Source: Pantoea sp. Mb-10
Lineage (GTDB): Bacteria; Pseudomonadota; Gammaproteobacteria; Enterobacterales; Enterobacteriaceae
Length of the DNA stretch: 64,000 nt
Assembly (NCBI RefSeq): GCF_021272205.1
Contig: NZ_JAJSDX010000001.1
Coordinates: 124,001-188,000 of the forward strand
Direction of reading: 5' to 3'
This document shows positions 17,505 through 26,229 of the stretch, in pieces. Both the position numbers and the translations under genes were made by a program. Numbering within the stretch: the first letter of the stretch is position 1; every line of letters starts with the position of its first letter. A model generated the notes under the pieces. That model did not search any database, had not been told where the DNA came from, and was given only the letters and a program-made list of their open reading frames with translations.

Positions 17505-18512
17505 TCAGTGGCGCGCCGAATAGCGCCCCAGCCGCTGGCGGCACACCTGCAGGCCGCTGTAGAGGGTTGGGCAGTACCAGAGCAGTTTCATGCGGGCGTT
17601 GTGCTCCAGCATTTTTCTCACCAGCGCCGTGGTGGGTGCTTGCCACTCAGCGGGGACAGTTAAATGGTGGCGACGCAGCTGCGTCAGGCATCCTTGCATG
17701 ATGGTATGGTAATACTCATCCAGCAGTGCCTCATCCCCTTCCGGCAGGCGCGCGCGCAGGAAGGCCTCACTACTGCGCCGGGCGATGAAATAGTTTGCCA
17801 CCCACGAGAAATCCGGCGTGCGTTGCGAAAGCGACGCCGGCATAAAGCGTTTGTAATAGTAGCTTTGATTGGTGCAATAGAGCTGCGTGGCGTCCATATA
17901 GAGGGCGAACATCCAGGGCGCATCCTCATGGTTCTGAATAGGCAAAAACTGGAGCGCCAATCGGTCGATCAGCCGCCGGGCAATAATGGCGCTCCAGATG
18001 ACCCGATGCGCAGACTGGTGGCGCAACAGGTTGCGCAGGGTGGTGCTTCCGCCAGGCATCAGGCCGCTGAGATGGCGCTGGTGGATGGTTTCATACTGGC
18101 GCGCATCGGCGGGCAGATCGTAAAACATGCGGGCGCCAAAGCAGAACAGCTCAACATCGTGATGCCGCGCCAGCACGCGGCGGAAATCCGCAAACAGCGC
18201 GGTCGAAACGAAATCATCCGCGTCCATAAAATAGATATACTCGCCGCTGGCGTGCGCTAACCCTTTCATGCGGGCGGCACTCACACCACCGCGGTTGCTC
18301 TGCAACACTTTTATCTGCGGGTGGCGCTGCGCCAGCGCGCTAAGCCAGGCCACACTGTTATCATCCGATCCATCATCAATGACGATAATCTCATCGGGCG
18401 GCGATGACTGACGCAACAAAGAGGCCATGGCCTCCGGCAACCACGGCGCGCAGTTCCAATTCGGCACGATCACCGATACCGTCGGCACATGACGCGAAAT
18501 TAGCCCCTTCAT
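17505..18512 (-). CDS. family 2 glycosyltransferase (accessory exopolysaccharide-type gene)
   Basis: A protein of 335 aa from the ATG at 18510-18512. This start has GGAGGAGAGAGG directly upstream and overlaps the upstream flippase stop as ATGA; a longer reading would add 35 residues inside the flippase gene. The GT-A fold is clear: VSVIVPNWN (12-20), the nucleotide-binding IVIDDGSDDNS (43-53), GGVSAARMKGL, then the metal-binding DADD (97-100). The C-terminal half (about 190-335) is Arg- and Tyr-rich with no membrane helix. It probably transfers one sugar to a lipid-linked oligosaccharide. Donor and acceptor cannot be read from sequence. It replaces the E. coli elf fimbrial locus next to pyrD. 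Confidence 0.88.
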   Translation of the reverse strand: MKGLISRHVPTVSVIVPNWNCAPWLPEAMASLLRQSSPPDEIIVIDDGSDDNSVAWLSALAQRHPQIKVLQSNRGGVSAARMKGLAHASGEYIYFMDADDFVSTALFADFRRVLARHHDVELFCFGARMFYDLPADARQYETIHQRHLSGLMPGGSTTLRNLLRHQSAHRVIWSAIIARRLIDRLALQFLPIQNHEDAPWMFALYMDATQLYCTNQSYYYKRFMPASLSQRTPDFSWVANYFIARRSSEAFLRARLPEGDEALLDEYYHTIMQGCLTQLRRHHLTVPAEWQAPTTALVRKMLEHNARMKLLWYCPTLYSGLQVCRQRLGRYSARH

Positions 18513-20026
18513 CCTCTCTCCTCCACGTTGATCGCTGGCAGGCGCAGACGGCGCAGCACCAGCGAATGCAGCAGTGCGCAGACGCCAAGATTGCAGGCGC
18601 CGATCAGCCCAAGCCACAGTAAATTAAGCCAGCGGTTTTCATTCCAACTGATAGGCAGCAGCGTGCTCAGCCCCGTAATCAGCGCGGAGGTCAGCCAGAT
18701 CGCCAGTACGTCACGCGTAAGCCAGGTGAGATGTATCCCCGGCGCAAAACGGCGGTGCACCACGCCAGCCCAAATCACCAGATAAAAAATGTTTTGCCCC
18801 AGCCACAGCCAGGCGGTGCCCAGCGCGCCAAAATGCAGGGCGCAGGCGATGTTAAGCGGCACCAGCAGCAGCGCAAACGCGGTGAAGCCCTGCATATGCA
18901 GCTTGAGATTGCCATTGATGTACTGCAGGTGATAAAGCAGGCCGCAGATGGCCTGTAATCCGCTGCCCAGCGCATACAGGCTGAGCACCCATGCCATCTG
19001 GTCGACGATCTGTGTTTTCTGCGTCCAAGCCCACAGCAGCGGACCGGCATAGCAGGCAATGGTAATGCTGAGCGGCGCCATGAAAATGGCCACCGCTTGC
19101 GTGGTGTAGCGATAAAGCCGCAGCGCCTCGGCGTCGCCGTCTTTACGCGTTTTCATGCCGGTCATGCGCGGCACAATGGCCTGCATAATCGGACTGCTGA
19201 GCAGCAAAATACCGGTTGACGCCGTGGCGACCACGGTAAAAGCGCCGTATTGGCTGAGCGGTAAGGTTTTCGACAACACCAGGCGATCGATTTGGGAAAT
19301 AAATGTCCAGATGGCGCTGGAAAAGGCGGCGCTTAACGCAAAACGAATGAAGGGTCGCAGCACCGCGCTCAGATCGTCTCGCTTATCGCGCCGCGCCGCA
19401 CGCGGCACCAGCTGCCAGGATTTGTAAATACAGCAGGCGGCTTCAGCCACCGAAACCAGCAGCTGCCAAATAAAGAAGCTCAGCACCGGATTCGAAAACA
19501 GCTGGATCACCAGCACCGCGCCGAAGGTACGCAGGGTTGTGATGATCAAATTCACCCCGTTCAGCCAAACCTGGTGTTCAAAGCCCACGATGACGCTACG
19601 ATACGGGCTGGTACGCCAGCGGATCGCCGCGGTGATGACCATAATAGCCACAGCAATTTTTAACTCGCCCGCAGGCAAATGCTGCGCATCCAGCCAGTGG
19701 GTGGCAATCCACGGCGTCGCCAGCCAGCCTAGCCCTACCAACACCAGCGTTGAGAACAGAAAGAACTTGGTTAGCGTCGCAAACAGCGCCGGAAACCAAA
19801 CGTACTCGACCTGGTTGGCACGGTAGCGCGCCGCTTCGCGCATCAGCGTGGTGGAGACCCCGGCATCCAGCAGCTGTAGCCACGTCAGTAAAATAGAAAA
19901 GAAGCCAACCAGCCCATAGGCTTCCATGCCGAGGTGCTGAATATAAAGCGGAACCACTAAAATACCGGATAACGTTAGGTAAATTTGGCCAATGTAATTG
20001 GCTATGGCATTACGTTTAATGGACAT
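18509..20026 (-). CDS. Wzx-type polysaccharide flippase (MOP superfamily)
   Basis: A protein of 505 aa with 12-14 predicted membrane helices. Its N-terminus is typical of oligosaccharide flippases (RNAIANYIGQIYLTLSGILV, then VPLYIQHLGMEAYGLVGFFS). Cationic loops and the gene pair with a coupled glycosyltransferase fit export of an undecaprenyl-linked oligosaccharide. The reading frame is intact, with GTG/ATG alternatives not needed. The stop overlaps the GT2 start by 4 bases. A lone flippase with no polymerase or Wza/Wzc beside it suggests it serves a polysaccharide pathway encoded elsewhere, or moves a single modified sugar. Confidence 0.88.
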   Translation of the reverse strand: MSIKRNAIANYIGQIYLTLSGILVVPLYIQHLGMEAYGLVGFFSILLTWLQLLDAGVSTTLMREAARYRANQVEYVWFPALFATLTKFFLFSTLVLVGLGWLATPWIATHWLDAQHLPAGELKIAVAIMVITAAIRWRTSPYRSVIVGFEHQVWLNGVNLIITTLRTFGAVLVIQLFSNPVLSFFIWQLLVSVAEAACCIYKSWQLVPRAARRDKRDDLSAVLRPFIRFALSAAFSSAIWTFISQIDRLVLSKTLPLSQYGAFTVVATASTGILLLSSPIMQAIVPRMTGMKTRKDGDAEALRLYRYTTQAVAIFMAPLSITIACYAGPLLWAWTQKTQIVDQMAWVLSLYALGSGLQAICGLLYHLQYINGNLKLHMQGFTAFALLLVPLNIACALHFGALGTAWLWLGQNIFYLVIWAGVVHRRFAPGIHLTWLTRDVLAIWLTSALITGLSTLLPISWNENRWLNLLWLGLIGACNLGVCALLHSLVLRRLRLPAINVEERG

Positions 20027-20120
20027 AAAGCGTGCTGGGCCTAATTGGACGATATCCCGTTATCCTGGCAGAGAATGTTGAGGCAAAATACGGGGTATAT
20101 TCTTAATTAGCGCCGCCGTA

Positions 20121-20918
20121 TTAACTGCTACGTTTTTTATATTTTAACAAAGTGAAATAAATATCGGGATTTTTTAACAATAAACGCTCGCGCACCGTTT
20201 TTGCTGGCAGAAACTCAGCGTAATAGCGAATCGCATCGCGCAACCGCGGAGAAAGTGCCGATTGGGTTTTTACTTCCTGGTGAAATAACTGCTGCAGGTT
20301 ACTGCGCAGATAACTTTGACGATAGGATTTCCGCTCAGGAAGCAGCTGCGTCAGCCGAGTTAATTTCTCATAGTGGGCCATAAATTGCTGATAGCTTAAC
20401 GGCGCCTCCGGCGGTGAAACGGGGTTTTTAGCCTGCGCCTCAAGTACCCATACCGATTGGGTAGGAATCAATCCGGCCCAGATGATTTCCTGCATCTGCT
20501 CAAACGGCGCCGCGGTTACGGCCAGTTCGGCACGCATTATCACTGCTCCTACCTTAGCCCACAGGCGCTGCTCGGCGAATTGGCTGAACAACGCCAGCGA
20601 GGGTTGCAGCCCAGCTCGCAGCGCCTGAGAATCGGTAGACACGAGAAGGCAGCTGAGCTCGGGCCGCGCATCACAGTGGCTAAACGCCGCGTTCAATAGC
20701 CCCTCACTCGGAGAAAAACCTGACGGAGCGAACAGTAAAAAGGTGTTGCCGTTGGCTTCATTTTCGATAAATGACGAAAAGTCTACCGGCATTGAGGTAA
20801 ACCGATCCGCTGCTGGCCGTAACGCATAACACTGGAAAAGTTGGGCGGAAGACCGGGCGTCGCGAGTAAAGGTGCGCTCAGGTTGTTCTCCTGAACGAAG
20901 AGCAGTCTGAATTTCCAT
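20121..20918 (-). CDS. unrecognised protein with a degenerate GT-A-like middle section
   Basis: A protein of 265 aa; ATG at 20916-20918 with AGGA 8 bases upstream. I do not recognise the family. There is no signal peptide or membrane helix. Residues 59-90 (TFLLFAPSGFSPSEGLLNAA and onward) and 119-135 (LWAKVGAVIMRAELAVT) resemble, by eye, the strand-DxD-helix and later acceptor regions of GT2 enzymes. The DxD position reads APSG, and the usual N-terminal nucleotide-binding strand (VSVIxP) is missing. The C-terminal third is basic and rich in Tyr, Gln and Leu (KSYRQSYLRSNLQQLFHQE). It is the first gene of a likely operon with the flippase and GT2, 94 bases upstream of the flippase. Catalysis as a glycosyltransferase is doubtful. 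Confidence 0.7.
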   Translation of the reverse strand: MEIQTALRSGEQPERTFTRDARSSAQLFQCYALRPAADRFTSMPVDFSSFIENEANGNTFLLFAPSGFSPSEGLLNAAFSHCDARPELSCLLVSTDSQALRAGLQPSLALFSQFAEQRLWAKVGAVIMRAELAVTAAPFEQMQEIIWAGLIPTQSVWVLEAQAKNPVSPPEAPLSYQQFMAHYEKLTRLTQLLPERKSYRQSYLRSNLQQLFHQEVKTQSALSPRLRDAIRYYAEFLPAKTVRERLLLKNPDIYFTLLKYKKRSS

Positions 20919-21598
20919 AGGTTATTCCTGATGTATAAAAAGTCGCGGACTAAAAAAAGCCTCCGCCTAATTAAACTGCTGCGTTTTTAATTTCTATCGC
21001 AGCGTATATCAACAAACTATAAACAAAATTCAACCGCAAAAAATGAAAGTGTTGTCTTGGAAAAAATTTTATGAGTATTGATAAGAATAACTTCAGCTGC
21101 CAATATTAATCATCTCGTCAGGTTGAACTCCGTAAGCCGCGGGCATGAAAGAGTACGCCATTTTTAACAATTACAGATTTTTAGTGACAAATAACCCGGC
21201 GCAATTCAGTTTATTCCCACTTCCCCTTTTTCAATTTCCTTCTCCCTTACGCTCGTGAACGTGGAATATGTAAAAAAGTGTGCCACAGGATTGCCCATAA
21301 TGCCTTGTAGATATTGAAGATGCGGTTTTAATTCTGCGCCCGAGAACATGTTTGCTCACATCTTGTCAGAATCCGGTCATTTATCATTTTATTTAACCAA
21401 TTTCCTCATTACCCCGCGCACGCTTTTTTGCTTATGCCGCGCGCGCCGCTCAGATCGCCTTAAATGGCCGGCTTATGCCAGTTTTTGGCTTTGGAATGCC
21501 GGAAAAATCATTTAAGCCCATCCTCAGGCTCTGCCAGTATTGAAGCCATCAGTTCTCAATAAAAGATAATCAATAACTTTCAGTTATAAGGAGTATGC
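20919..21598. other. 680-bp AT-rich divergent intergenic region
   Basis: No convincing gene was found. It must hold the leftward promoter of the 265-aa/flippase/GT2 operon and the rightward ssu promoter. Features seen: a weak RcsAB-like TAAGAATAACTTC at 21082-21094, several A/T tracts, and a 37-codon ORF from 21145 without a ribosome-binding site. Base composition is markedly more AT-rich than the flanking genes, as is common for regulatory DNA of surface-polysaccharide loci. Confidence 0.6.
21540..21568 (+). promoter_or_regulatory. candidate ssuEADCB promoter
   Basis: TTGAAG (21540-21545) and AAGATA (21563-21568) are 17 bases apart, 30 bases before the ssuE start. In E. coli this promoter needs the LysR-type activator Cbl; a Cbl site cannot be assigned by eye here. 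Confidence 0.35.
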
Positions 21599-22150
21599 AT
21601 GCGGGTTATTACGTTAGCGGGCAGCCCCCGCTTTCCGTCGCGTTCTACGGCGCTGCTCAGCCTCTGCCAGCAGGCGCTGGAGGCGCGCGGCATTGAAGTG
21701 ATTCCATGGAATATTCATAACTTCCAGCCCGAAGACTTGATCTCGGCCCGCATGGATTCAGCCGCGCTGGCTGCACTGAAAGCCGATTTGATGCGGGCGG
21801 ATGGCTTGATTGTGGCCACGCCTATCTACAAAGCGTCATTTTCGGGCGCGCTGAAGACGCTGCTGGATCTCCTGCCTGAGCGGGCGCTGGCACACAAAGT
21901 GGTGCTGCCGCTCGCCAGCGGTGGCAGCGCGGCGCACATGCTGGCGGTGGATTATGCCCTCAAGCCGGTGCTGAACGCGCTCAAAGCGCAGGAAGTGCTG
22001 CACGGCGTCTTCGCCACGGACGAGCAGATTGCCCAGTATGACCGTCAGCCCGTGCTGGCCCCGGCGTTGACGGAACGCCTGAACGACGCGCTGGAGACCT
22101 TTATCCATGCGCTGCAGCGTCGCCACGCCCCTCTAGCCCACGCTGTATAA
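21599..22150 (+). CDS. ssuE: NADPH-dependent FMN reductase SsuE
   Basis: A protein of 183 aa, against 191 in E. coli. It supplies reduced FMN to the SsuD monooxygenase. The flavodoxin-like fold shows the phosphate-binding loop GSPRFPSRSTALL near the N-terminus, ADGLIVATPIYKASFSGALK, and LLDLLPERALAHKVVLPLAS. An AAGGAG lies 5 bases before the ATG. First gene of the five-gene ssu operon; the C-terminus is shorter than in E. coli. Confidence 0.96.
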   Translation: MRVITLAGSPRFPSRSTALLSLCQQALEARGIEVIPWNIHNFQPEDLISARMDSAALAALKADLMRADGLIVATPIYKASFSGALKTLLDLLPERALAHKVVLPLASGGSAAHMLAVDYALKPVLNALKAQEVLHGVFATDEQIAQYDRQPVLAPALTERLNDALETFIHALQRRHAPLAHAV

Positions 22151-22161
22151 AGGAAAAAATC

Positions 22162-23133
22162 ATGAAAGGAAAAGTAAAACATGCCGTCCTCGCTGCGTTC
22201 GCGACACTGGCGACGCTTGCGGCGCTTAGCGTGAGCGCGCGCGCCGACGAAGCACCCGCACAGTTGCGCATCGGCTATCAAAAAGGGTCGGTGAGCATGC
22301 TGCTGGCGAAATCACACCGGATGCTGGAGCAGCGCTTTCCGCATACCACTATTAAGTGGGTTGAATTTCCCGCCGGGCCGCAGATGCTTGAAGCACTCAA
22401 TGTCGACAGCATTGATTTAGGCAGTACCGGCGATCTTCCGCCGCTGTTTGCCCAAGCCGCGGGCGCCGATCTGCTGTATGTCGGCGCGGAGCCGCCCAAG
22501 CCCAAAGCGGAAGTGATTCTGGTGCCAAAAGAGAGCCCGGTGCACAGCGTCGCCGATCTCAAAGGCCGTAAGGTAGCGTTTCAAAAAGGCTCAAGCTCAC
22601 ACAATCTTCTGCTGCGCGCCCTGTCGCAGGCTGGGCTAAGCCTGAAAGATATCCAGCCGGTTTACCTGACCCCCGCTGACGCCCGCGCGGCCTTTCAGCA
22701 GGGCAATGTCGATGCCTGGGCGATCTGGGATCCCTACTACTCTGCTGCGCTGCAGCAGGGCAACGTGCGGGTGCTGCAGGACGGCAGCACGCTGAATTTA
22801 ACCGGATCGTTCTACCTCGCCACGCGCAAATACGCGGAAGCCAACGGCGCATTTGTTCAGCAGGTGCTCGACACCTTCACCGAAGCTGATGCACTGACGC
22901 GTAGCCAACGCGATCAGAGTATCGACCTGCTCGCGCAGGCAATGGGCTTACCCAAAACGGTGCTGGCCAGCTATCTCGACCACCGTCCGCCGACCACGAT
23001 TACCCCGGTCAGCGCGCAGACAGCGCAGGCGCAGCAGCACACCGCCGATCTCTTTTATGCCAACCATTTGATTCCGGTGAAATTGACCATCGCCGATCGT
23101 ATCTGGCATCCCCACTCTACCCGTCAGCAATAA
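22162..23133 (+). CDS. ssuA: aliphatic sulfonate ABC transporter substrate-binding protein SsuA
   Basis: A protein of 323 aa, against 319 in E. coli. A Sec signal peptide (about 1-28, cleaved near SARA-DE) exports it to the periplasm. The SsuA/NitT-type fold contains [20 protein letters not shown], the ligand-pocket segment [20 protein letters not shown], and [12 protein letters not shown]. It captures alkanesulfonates for SsuBC. It is 11 bases downstream of ssuE. Confidence 0.97.
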   Translation: MKGKVKHAVLAAFATLATLAALSVSARADEAPAQLRIGYQKGSVSMLLAKSHRMLEQRFPHTTIKWVEFPAGPQMLEALNVDSIDLGSTGDLPPLFAQAAGADLLYVGAEPPKPKAEVILVPKESPVHSVADLKGRKVAFQKGSSSHNLLLRALSQAGLSLKDIQPVYLTPADARAAFQQGNVDAWAIWDPYYSAALQQGNVRVLQDGSTLNLTGSFYLATRKYAEANGAFVQQVLDTFTEADALTRSQRDQSIDLLAQAMGLPKTVLASYLDHRPPTTITPVSAQTAQAQQHTADLFYANHLIPVKLTIADRIWHPHSTRQQ

Positions 23134-23144
23134 GGAACATCCCC

Positions 23145-24290
23145 ATGAGCGTATCCGTATTCTGGTTTCTCCCTACTCACGGCGACGGACACTATCTTGG
23201 CACCGCCGACGGTGCACGTCCCGTTGACCACGCCTACTTACAACAGATTGCACAGGCTGCCGACAGGTTAGGCTTCGGCGGCGTATTGATCCCTACCGGC
23301 CGCTCGTGCGAAGACGCCTGGCTGGTGGCGGCCTCGCTGATCCCCGTGACCCAGCGCTTGCGTTTTCTGGTGGCGCTCCGTCCGGGCGTGATCTCACCGA
23401 CGCAGGCCGCGCGTCAGGCGGCGACGCTGGATCGTTTGTCTAACGGTCGCGCCCTGTTCAACCTGGTTACCGGCGGCGACCCGGAAGAGCTGGCCGGCGA
23501 CGGCGTGTTCCTCGATCACCGTGAGCGCTATGCCGAATCGGCCGAGTTCACCCGCGTTTGGCGGCGCGTCTCCGAAGGAGAAACCGTGGACTACGACGGT
23601 AAGTATGTCAAAGTGCGCGGGGCTCGCCTGATGTTCAGATCGGTACAGACACCGCGTCCTCCTCTGTGGTTTGGCGGCTCGTCGGATATCGCGCAGGATC
23701 TGGCGGCAGAACAGGTTGATGTCTACCTTACCTGGGGCGAACCCCCGGCGCTGGTGAAAGAGAAGATTGAGCAAGTGCGCGCGAAAGCCGCCGCACAGGG
23801 GCGCAGCGTGCGCTTTGGCATCCGTCTGCATGTCATTGTGCGCGAAACCAACGAAGAAGCCTGGCAGGCGGCGGACCGGCTTATCGCCCATCTCGATGAC
23901 GCCACCATCGCCAAAGCGCAGGCCGCCTTTGCCCGGACTGACTCAGTGGGACAGCAACGCATGGCCGCACTGCATGGCGGCCGCCGTGACAAACTGGAAA
24001 TCAGTCCCAACCTGTGGGCAGGCGTGGGGCTGGTGCGCGGCGGGGCCGGCACGGCGCTGGTGGGCGATGGACCCACCGTTGCCGCGCGCATGCAGGAGTA
24101 CAGCGACTTAGGGATTGAGACGTTTATTCTTTCCGGCTATCCGCACCTTGAAGAGGCCTACCGCGTGGGCGAACTGCTGTTCCCCCACCTTGACCTGGCC
24201 ATTCCTGAGGTACCTAAACCTCGAGTCGTGCAGGCGCACGGGGAAGCGGTCGCCAACGATTTTACCCCGCAGAAAGTGTCGCAAAGCTGA
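23145..24290 (+). CDS. ssuD: FMNH2-dependent alkanesulfonate monooxygenase SsuD
   Basis: A protein of 381 aa, as in E. coli. It cleaves alkanesulfonates to aldehyde and sulfite using FMNH2 from SsuE, giving sulfur for cysteine synthesis. The bacterial luciferase-like TIM barrel is seen in [20 protein letters not shown], the active-site region [10 protein letters not shown], and [20 protein letters not shown]. The mobile-loop arginine region ([20 protein letters not shown]) is present. Spacing of 11 bases from ssuA. Confidence 0.98.
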   Translation: MSVSVFWFLPTHGDGHYLGTADGARPVDHAYLQQIAQAADRLGFGGVLIPTGRSCEDAWLVAASLIPVTQRLRFLVALRPGVISPTQAARQAATLDRLSNGRALFNLVTGGDPEELAGDGVFLDHRERYAESAEFTRVWRRVSEGETVDYDGKYVKVRGARLMFRSVQTPRPPLWFGGSSDIAQDLAAEQVDVYLTWGEPPALVKEKIEQVRAKAAAQGRSVRFGIRLHVIVRETNEEAWQAADRLIAHLDDATIAKAQAAFARTDSVGQQRMAALHGGRRDKLEISPNLWAGVGLVRGGAGTALVGDGPTVAARMQEYSDLGIETFILSGYPHLEEAYRVGELLFPHLDLAIPEVPKPRVVQAHGEAVANDFTPQKVSQS

Positions 24291-24301
24291 GGAGTTTGAT
24301 C

Positions 24302-25090
24302 ATGGCAAAGCTGCATAAAGCCGGGCGCGATGCGCTGCTGCCCTGGCTCCTACCCATCGGGCTGCTCGCACTCTGGCAAGTGGCCTCGCAGGTGGGTTGG
24401 CTCTCCACGCGCATTCTCCCCGCGCCCGAAAGCGTCGTGGTGACGTTCTGGCACCTGACCGTGAGCGGCGAGCTATGGCAAAACCTGGCGATCAGTAGCT
24501 GGCGTGCCGCCGTAGGCTTCGTCATCGGCGGATCGATCGGTTTCCTGCTCGGGCTGCTCACCGGCACCTCGCCGCTGGGAGAGCGCCTGCTGGATACGTC
24601 GGTACAAATGCTGCGTAACGTGCCGCATCTGGCGCTGATTCCGCTGGTGATCCTGTGGTTTGGTATTGATGAGTCGGCGAAAATTTTCCTGGTGGCGCTG
24701 GGTACCCTGTTCCCGATCTATCTCAATACCTACCACGGCATGCGCAACGTGGATCGCGGCCTGGTAGAGATGGCGCGCAGCTACGGTTTGTCAGGCTGGC
24801 GCCTGTTTATTGAGGTGATGCTGCCCGGTGCGCTGCCGTCGATTATGGTGGGCGTGCGCTTTGCGCTGGGCCTGATGTGGCTCACCCTGATCGTCGCCGA
24901 AACCATCTCCGCCAACGCTGGCATTGGCTATCTGGCGATGAACGCGCGCGAGTTTCTGCAAACCGACGTGGTGGTGGTCGCCATCATTCTCTACGCCCTG
25001 CTGGGTAAACTGGCCGATGTCGCCGCGCACGGGCTGGAACGTGTGTGGTTACGCTGGCATCCGGCTTATCAGCCCAAGGAGCACGCATGA
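24302..25090 (+). CDS. ssuC: aliphatic sulfonate ABC transporter permease SsuC
   Basis: A protein of 262 aa from the ATG at 24302, which has GGAG 7 bases upstream; a TTG two codons earlier is too close to that site. Six membrane helices are apparent. The EAA loop that contacts the ATPase reads [20 protein letters not shown] followed by GALPSIMVG (about 150-180). The stop overlaps the ssuB start as ATGA. Confidence 0.97.
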   Translation: MAKLHKAGRDALLPWLLPIGLLALWQVASQVGWLSTRILPAPESVVVTFWHLTVSGELWQNLAISSWRAAVGFVIGGSIGFLLGLLTGTSPLGERLLDTSVQMLRNVPHLALIPLVILWFGIDESAKIFLVALGTLFPIYLNTYHGMRNVDRGLVEMARSYGLSGWRLFIEVMLPGALPSIMVGVRFALGLMWLTLIVAETISANAGIGYLAMNAREFLQTDVVVVAIILYALLGKLADVAAHGLERVWLRWHPAYQPKEHA

Positions 25091-25878
25091 GTCATCCTAT
25101 TAATACGCCCGCGCGCCTGAACAGCGGGACGCCCGTCGGCGTTAAAGGCGTGAGTAAACGCTACGGTAATCGCACCATTCTTGACCAGCTCGACCTGCAT
25201 ATTCCCGCCGGGCAATTCGTCGCCGTGGTGGGGCGTAGCGGCTGCGGCAAAAGCACGCTGCTGCGCCTGCTGGCCGGGCTGGAGTCCACCAGCGCGGGCG
25301 AGCTGCTGGCCGGTAATGCGCCGCTGGAACAGGCGCGCGACGACACGCGACTGATGTTTCAGGACGCGCGCCTGCTGCCGTGGAAACGGGTGATTGATAA
25401 CGTGGGGCTAGGCTTGAAAGGCCGCGCATGGCGGGCAGCCGCACAGCAGGCGCTGGAGACCGTCGGGCTGGCCGATCGCGCTCAAGACTGGCCAGCGGCG
25501 CTCTCCGGCGGCCAAAAACAGCGCGTTGCCCTGGCGCGGGCGCTGATTCACCGCCCGGGGCTGCTGCTGCTGGACGAACCGCTGGGCGCGCTGGATGCAC
25601 TGACCCGCATTGAGATGCAGACGCTGATTGCCTCGGTGTGGCAGCAGCAGCATTTCACAGTGCTGTTGGTGACGCATGACGTGAGCGAAGCCGTAATGAT
25701 GGCCGATCGCGTACTGCTGATCGAAGAGGGAAAAATTGGCTTGGATCTGACGGTGGATCTGCCGCGTCCGCGGCGGCGCGGCTCAGCGCGGCTGGCAGAA
25801 CTCGAGGCGGAAGTGTTGGATCGCGTGATGAAACGCCCCGCTCCGCCCTCTGGGCTGAAATACGCCGGCAGGCGCTGA
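25087..25878 (+). CDS. ssuB: aliphatic sulfonate ABC transporter ATP-binding protein SsuB
   Basis: A protein of 263 aa from the ATG at 25087, with AAGGAG 6 bases upstream and a 4-base overlap with ssuC (E. coli: 255 aa). Walker [10 protein letters not shown] (about 57-65), signature [15 protein letters not shown], Walker [13 protein letters not shown] and the H-loop VTHD are present. It powers sulfonate uptake through SsuC. The last residues (YAGRR) and the stop codon are encoded by the first 20-bp unit of the tandem array that follows, so its C-terminus differs from E. coli. Confidence 0.97.
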   Translation: MSHPINTPARLNSGTPVGVKGVSKRYGNRTILDQLDLHIPAGQFVAVVGRSGCGKSTLLRLLAGLESTSAGELLAGNAPLEQARDDTRLMFQDARLLPWKRVIDNVGLGLKGRAWRAAAQQALETVGLADRAQDWPAALSGGQKQRVALARALIHRPGLLLLDEPLGALDALTRIEMQTLIASVWQQQHFTVLLVTHDVSEAVMMADRVLLIEEGKIGLDLTVDLPRPRRRGSARLAELEAEVLDRVMKRPAPPSGLKYAGRR

Positions 25879-26180
25879 GATATGCCAGCAGGCACAGAGA
25901 TGCGCCATCAGGCGCTGAAATACGCCAGTAAGCGCAGACATACGCCATCAGGCACTGACATACGTCGGCAGGCACTGACGTGCGCCGGCAGGCACTGACG
26001 TGCGCCGGCAGGCACTGACGTGCGCCGGCAGGCACCGACATGCGCCGGCAGGCACCGACATGCGCCGGCAGGCACTGACGTGCGCCGGCAGGCACTGACG
26101 TGCGCCGGCAGGCACTGACGTGCGCCGGCAGGCACTGACGTGCGCCGGCAGGCACCGACATGCGCCGGCAGGCACCGATA
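25861..26180. repeat. tandem array of sixteen 20-bp units (minisatellite)
   Basis: Sixteen units in exact 20-bp register. The main unit, TGCGCCGGCAGGCACTGACG, occurs six times identically (units 7, 8, 11-14). A variant ending CACCGACA occurs at units 9, 10 and 15, and with one change at 16. Units 1-6, nearest ssuB, are more diverged; unit 1 holds the ssuB stop codon. There are no spacers, so it is not CRISPR. It lies between the convergent genes ssuB and pepN. It has no stop codon in any minus-strand frame, and TGA in all plus-strand frames. Confidence 0.97.
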
Positions 26181-26191
26181 AGTGGGCGTTA

Positions 26192-26225
26192 AAAAGGGCC
26201 GTCAGTTAGCACTGACGGCCCTTTT
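26192..26225. terminator. bidirectional terminator between ssuB and pepN
   Basis: A perfect 15-bp palindromic stem: AAAAGGGCCGTCAGT (26192-26206), loop TAGC, ACTGACGGCCCTTTT (26211-26225). It gives T-runs in both directions and ends both the ssu operon and pepN. Confidence 0.95.
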
Positions 26226-26229
26226 ACGC

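Noticed and set aside
18513..18617. 35-residue N-terminal extension of the GT2 enzyme
   Set aside because: It lies inside the flippase gene, is Ala/Arg-rich, and the downstream ATG has a strong GGAGGAG site and ATGA coupling.
21145..21258. 37-codon ORF (MKEYAIFNNYRFLV and onward) in the 680-bp gap
   Set aside because: No ribosome-binding site, unremarkable composition, and no recognised family.
25655..26175. Minus-strand open frames of 75-168 codons through the repeat array, coding a Cys- and Arg-rich 20-residue repeat
   Set aside because: The 20-bp unit has no stop in any minus-strand frame, so all three frames stay open and give the same cyclic peptide by arithmetic alone. There is no ribosome-binding site and the longest runs antisense into ssuB.
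25861..26180. CRISPR array
   Set aside because: Units are contiguous 20-mers with no spacers, and there is no cas gene in the window.
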